Assembly: GCA_023213315.1 (NCBI GenBank) | Contig: JAKCPI010005303.1 | Coordinates: forward strand, 27,184-91,183 | Origin: Euborellia annulipes | Lineage: Eukaryota > Arthropoda > Insecta > Dermaptera > Anisolabididae | Length of the DNA: 64,000 nucleotides | Direction of reading: 5' to 3' | Shown here: positions 63,122 to 64,000 of the stretch, one piece after another | Position numbering within the stretch: position 1 is the stretch's first letter | Layout of the letters: each line of letters begins with the position of its first letter | The notes under the pieces: generated by a model | Seen by the model: the letters and a program-made list of their open reading frames with translations, nothing else | Told to the model about the DNA's origin: nothing | Database searches by the model: none | Program-made: the position numbers and the translations under genes

Positions 63122-63540
63122 TTTTTTAATGATAATCTGATTTATCCGTAAAATGCCCATTGCAGAAAATTAGGGTAAATGTAACAAATAAATTTTAAAA
63201 AAAAAGTTCAAGCAATCCTAGAATTAATCTTTGCAAGGTCATTTATTTATTTTTTTTCCCCAATTTTACTCCCTTATTCAAGTGATTTCCAATATATTAC
63301 TTTCGACTTTTATCTAAATGATAGCGAACCATACATGAGAGGGTGATTTAGATATATCTACCCAATTGCTATTGATAGGCCCTATGTAAAAGGGAAAAAA
63401 ACGAGATTGGATTTTATTTTAGAAATCTTCAAAGTTGATTCACACAAGCATGTCATTATGAGAGAATTTTTAGAAAAAAAAAAAAAATTTAAACAATTTT
63501 AGGCTTCTTGGCTCTGGAAGTGTAAGGTCAAACAGTTTTT

Positions 63541-63613
63541 TTAGGACAAATTAATTCGTCCTGAGTTCGCTCCGATTAACTGGTTTCTCTTAGGACAAAT
63601 TAATTTGTCGTAA
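63541..63613. promoter_or_regulatory. Pair of palindromes, operator-like
   Basis: TTAGGACAAATTAATTCGTC at 63541 and TTAGGACAAATTAATTTGTC at 63590, 49 bp apart, each a near-perfect palindrome on AATTAATT. They could be ends of a small element or paired binding sites. They sit just before the frame at 63622. Confidence 0.35.
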
Positions 63614-63621
63614 AAGTCAGT

Positions 63622-63975
63622 TTGGTCGGTAAACATATGCGTGTCTTCTTCTGTCCTCGCCATTTTAGCCGCGGTGAGGGAAACATATACGTTTATAATT
63701 CACTAATTCTGTCTGTTACTCTCTTATTCCTGTTAGAATTTCGAAATAAACTATTAGGCCAAGAGCTGGCGACAAAAATGATCAAGAGTTTTCTGAAGGC
63801 TAATATTTTCAGAATAGGTTGCATTTTATTGATGGAAACTAGAGTCAGTACAGGGGCGTTTAGCGGGATTAAACCGGTTAAGTTGCGGGAAGATGTTTTT
63901 TCGCAAATATCTCGAAAACTCTGCGGTTATCCGCCCGCTAAAATTCATCTATACAAAAATAATCGAAATTAAATT
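63622..63975 (+). CDS. Unrecognised 116-codon frame
   Basis: Starts at ATG 63625-63627 or the ORF start at 63622, stops TAA near 63970. It shows one hydrophobic patch (LILSVTLLFLLEF) and a basic C-terminus (AKIHLYKNNRN). No family recognised; codon use is plain AT-rich. It may be an exon or chance frame, and it is the least repeat-like frame near the right edge. Confidence 0.22.
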
Positions 63976-64000
63976 ACAAATAAAAGTGGCCTAGTACATA

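Overview
This window reads as arthropod-like nuclear DNA: strongly AT-rich, with long A/T, C and G homopolymers, many (CA)n tracts, no dense reading frames, and layer upon layer of small mobile elements. The animal assignment rests on tRNA-derived SINEs, hAT-like MITEs with 8-bp target duplications and Penelope-like motifs. An interstitial (TTAGG)3 is only a weak hint of arthropods. No complete protein gene is visible. Most reading frames over 60 codons are translations of repeats (Thr-His runs come from CA tracts). Names such as HPE, HPE-B, SINE-A, K, L, P and N are working labels used only here.

The dominant element is a roughly 680-bp family, HPE (hairpin-ended element). Each end is a palindrome, the middle carries a (CA)n/(CAGA)n tract, and a 13-bp motif in the 5' hairpin (ACTTTCTCTTACC) recurs inverted at the 3' end. 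About 35 full or partial copies lie on both strands. A sister family, HPE-B, shares only the 3' part. The second most frequent family is SINE-A: a tRNA-like head with A and B boxes, an internal hairpin, a GTGAGT-rich tail and poly(A), with 11-14 bp target duplications. Other classes are SINE-B and SINE-C, a 5S rRNA-derived fragment, hAT-like MITEs, TA-flanked Tc1/mariner-like MITEs, the K, L and P families, Penelope-like terminal fragments with hammerhead-like motifs, and one frameshifted LINE C-terminal fragment.

Layout: 0-8 kb holds SINE-B, L, D, HPE and HPE-B copies. 8-15 kb has a minus-strand recursive-splice-like site, Penelope-like arms and two SINE-A copies. 15-21 kb is a nested nest of element C, HPE and hAT copies, then a SINE cluster. 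21-31 kb has dense HPE with nested hAT and SINE copies and the second L copy. 31-41 kb is the least repeat-dense part. It contains a CpG-rich stretch followed by a short open frame ending at a splice donor (32.64-32.85 kb), which is the only good candidate for a host gene exon. 41-58 kb is again HPE, SINE-A, hAT, K and minisatellite pairs. 58-64 kb has the LINE relic, a Tigger-like terminus, K and HPE copies, and an unrecognised 116-codon frame at the right edge.

The nesting gives a relative history. Element C was hit by HPE; HPE copies were hit by SINE-A, hAT MITEs and a 766-bp DNA element; SINE-A copies were hit by hAT and K elements; and one hAT MITE was hit by another. The window is best read as intergenic or long-intron DNA. 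All calls are by eye, without database searches, so family names are inferences from structure.
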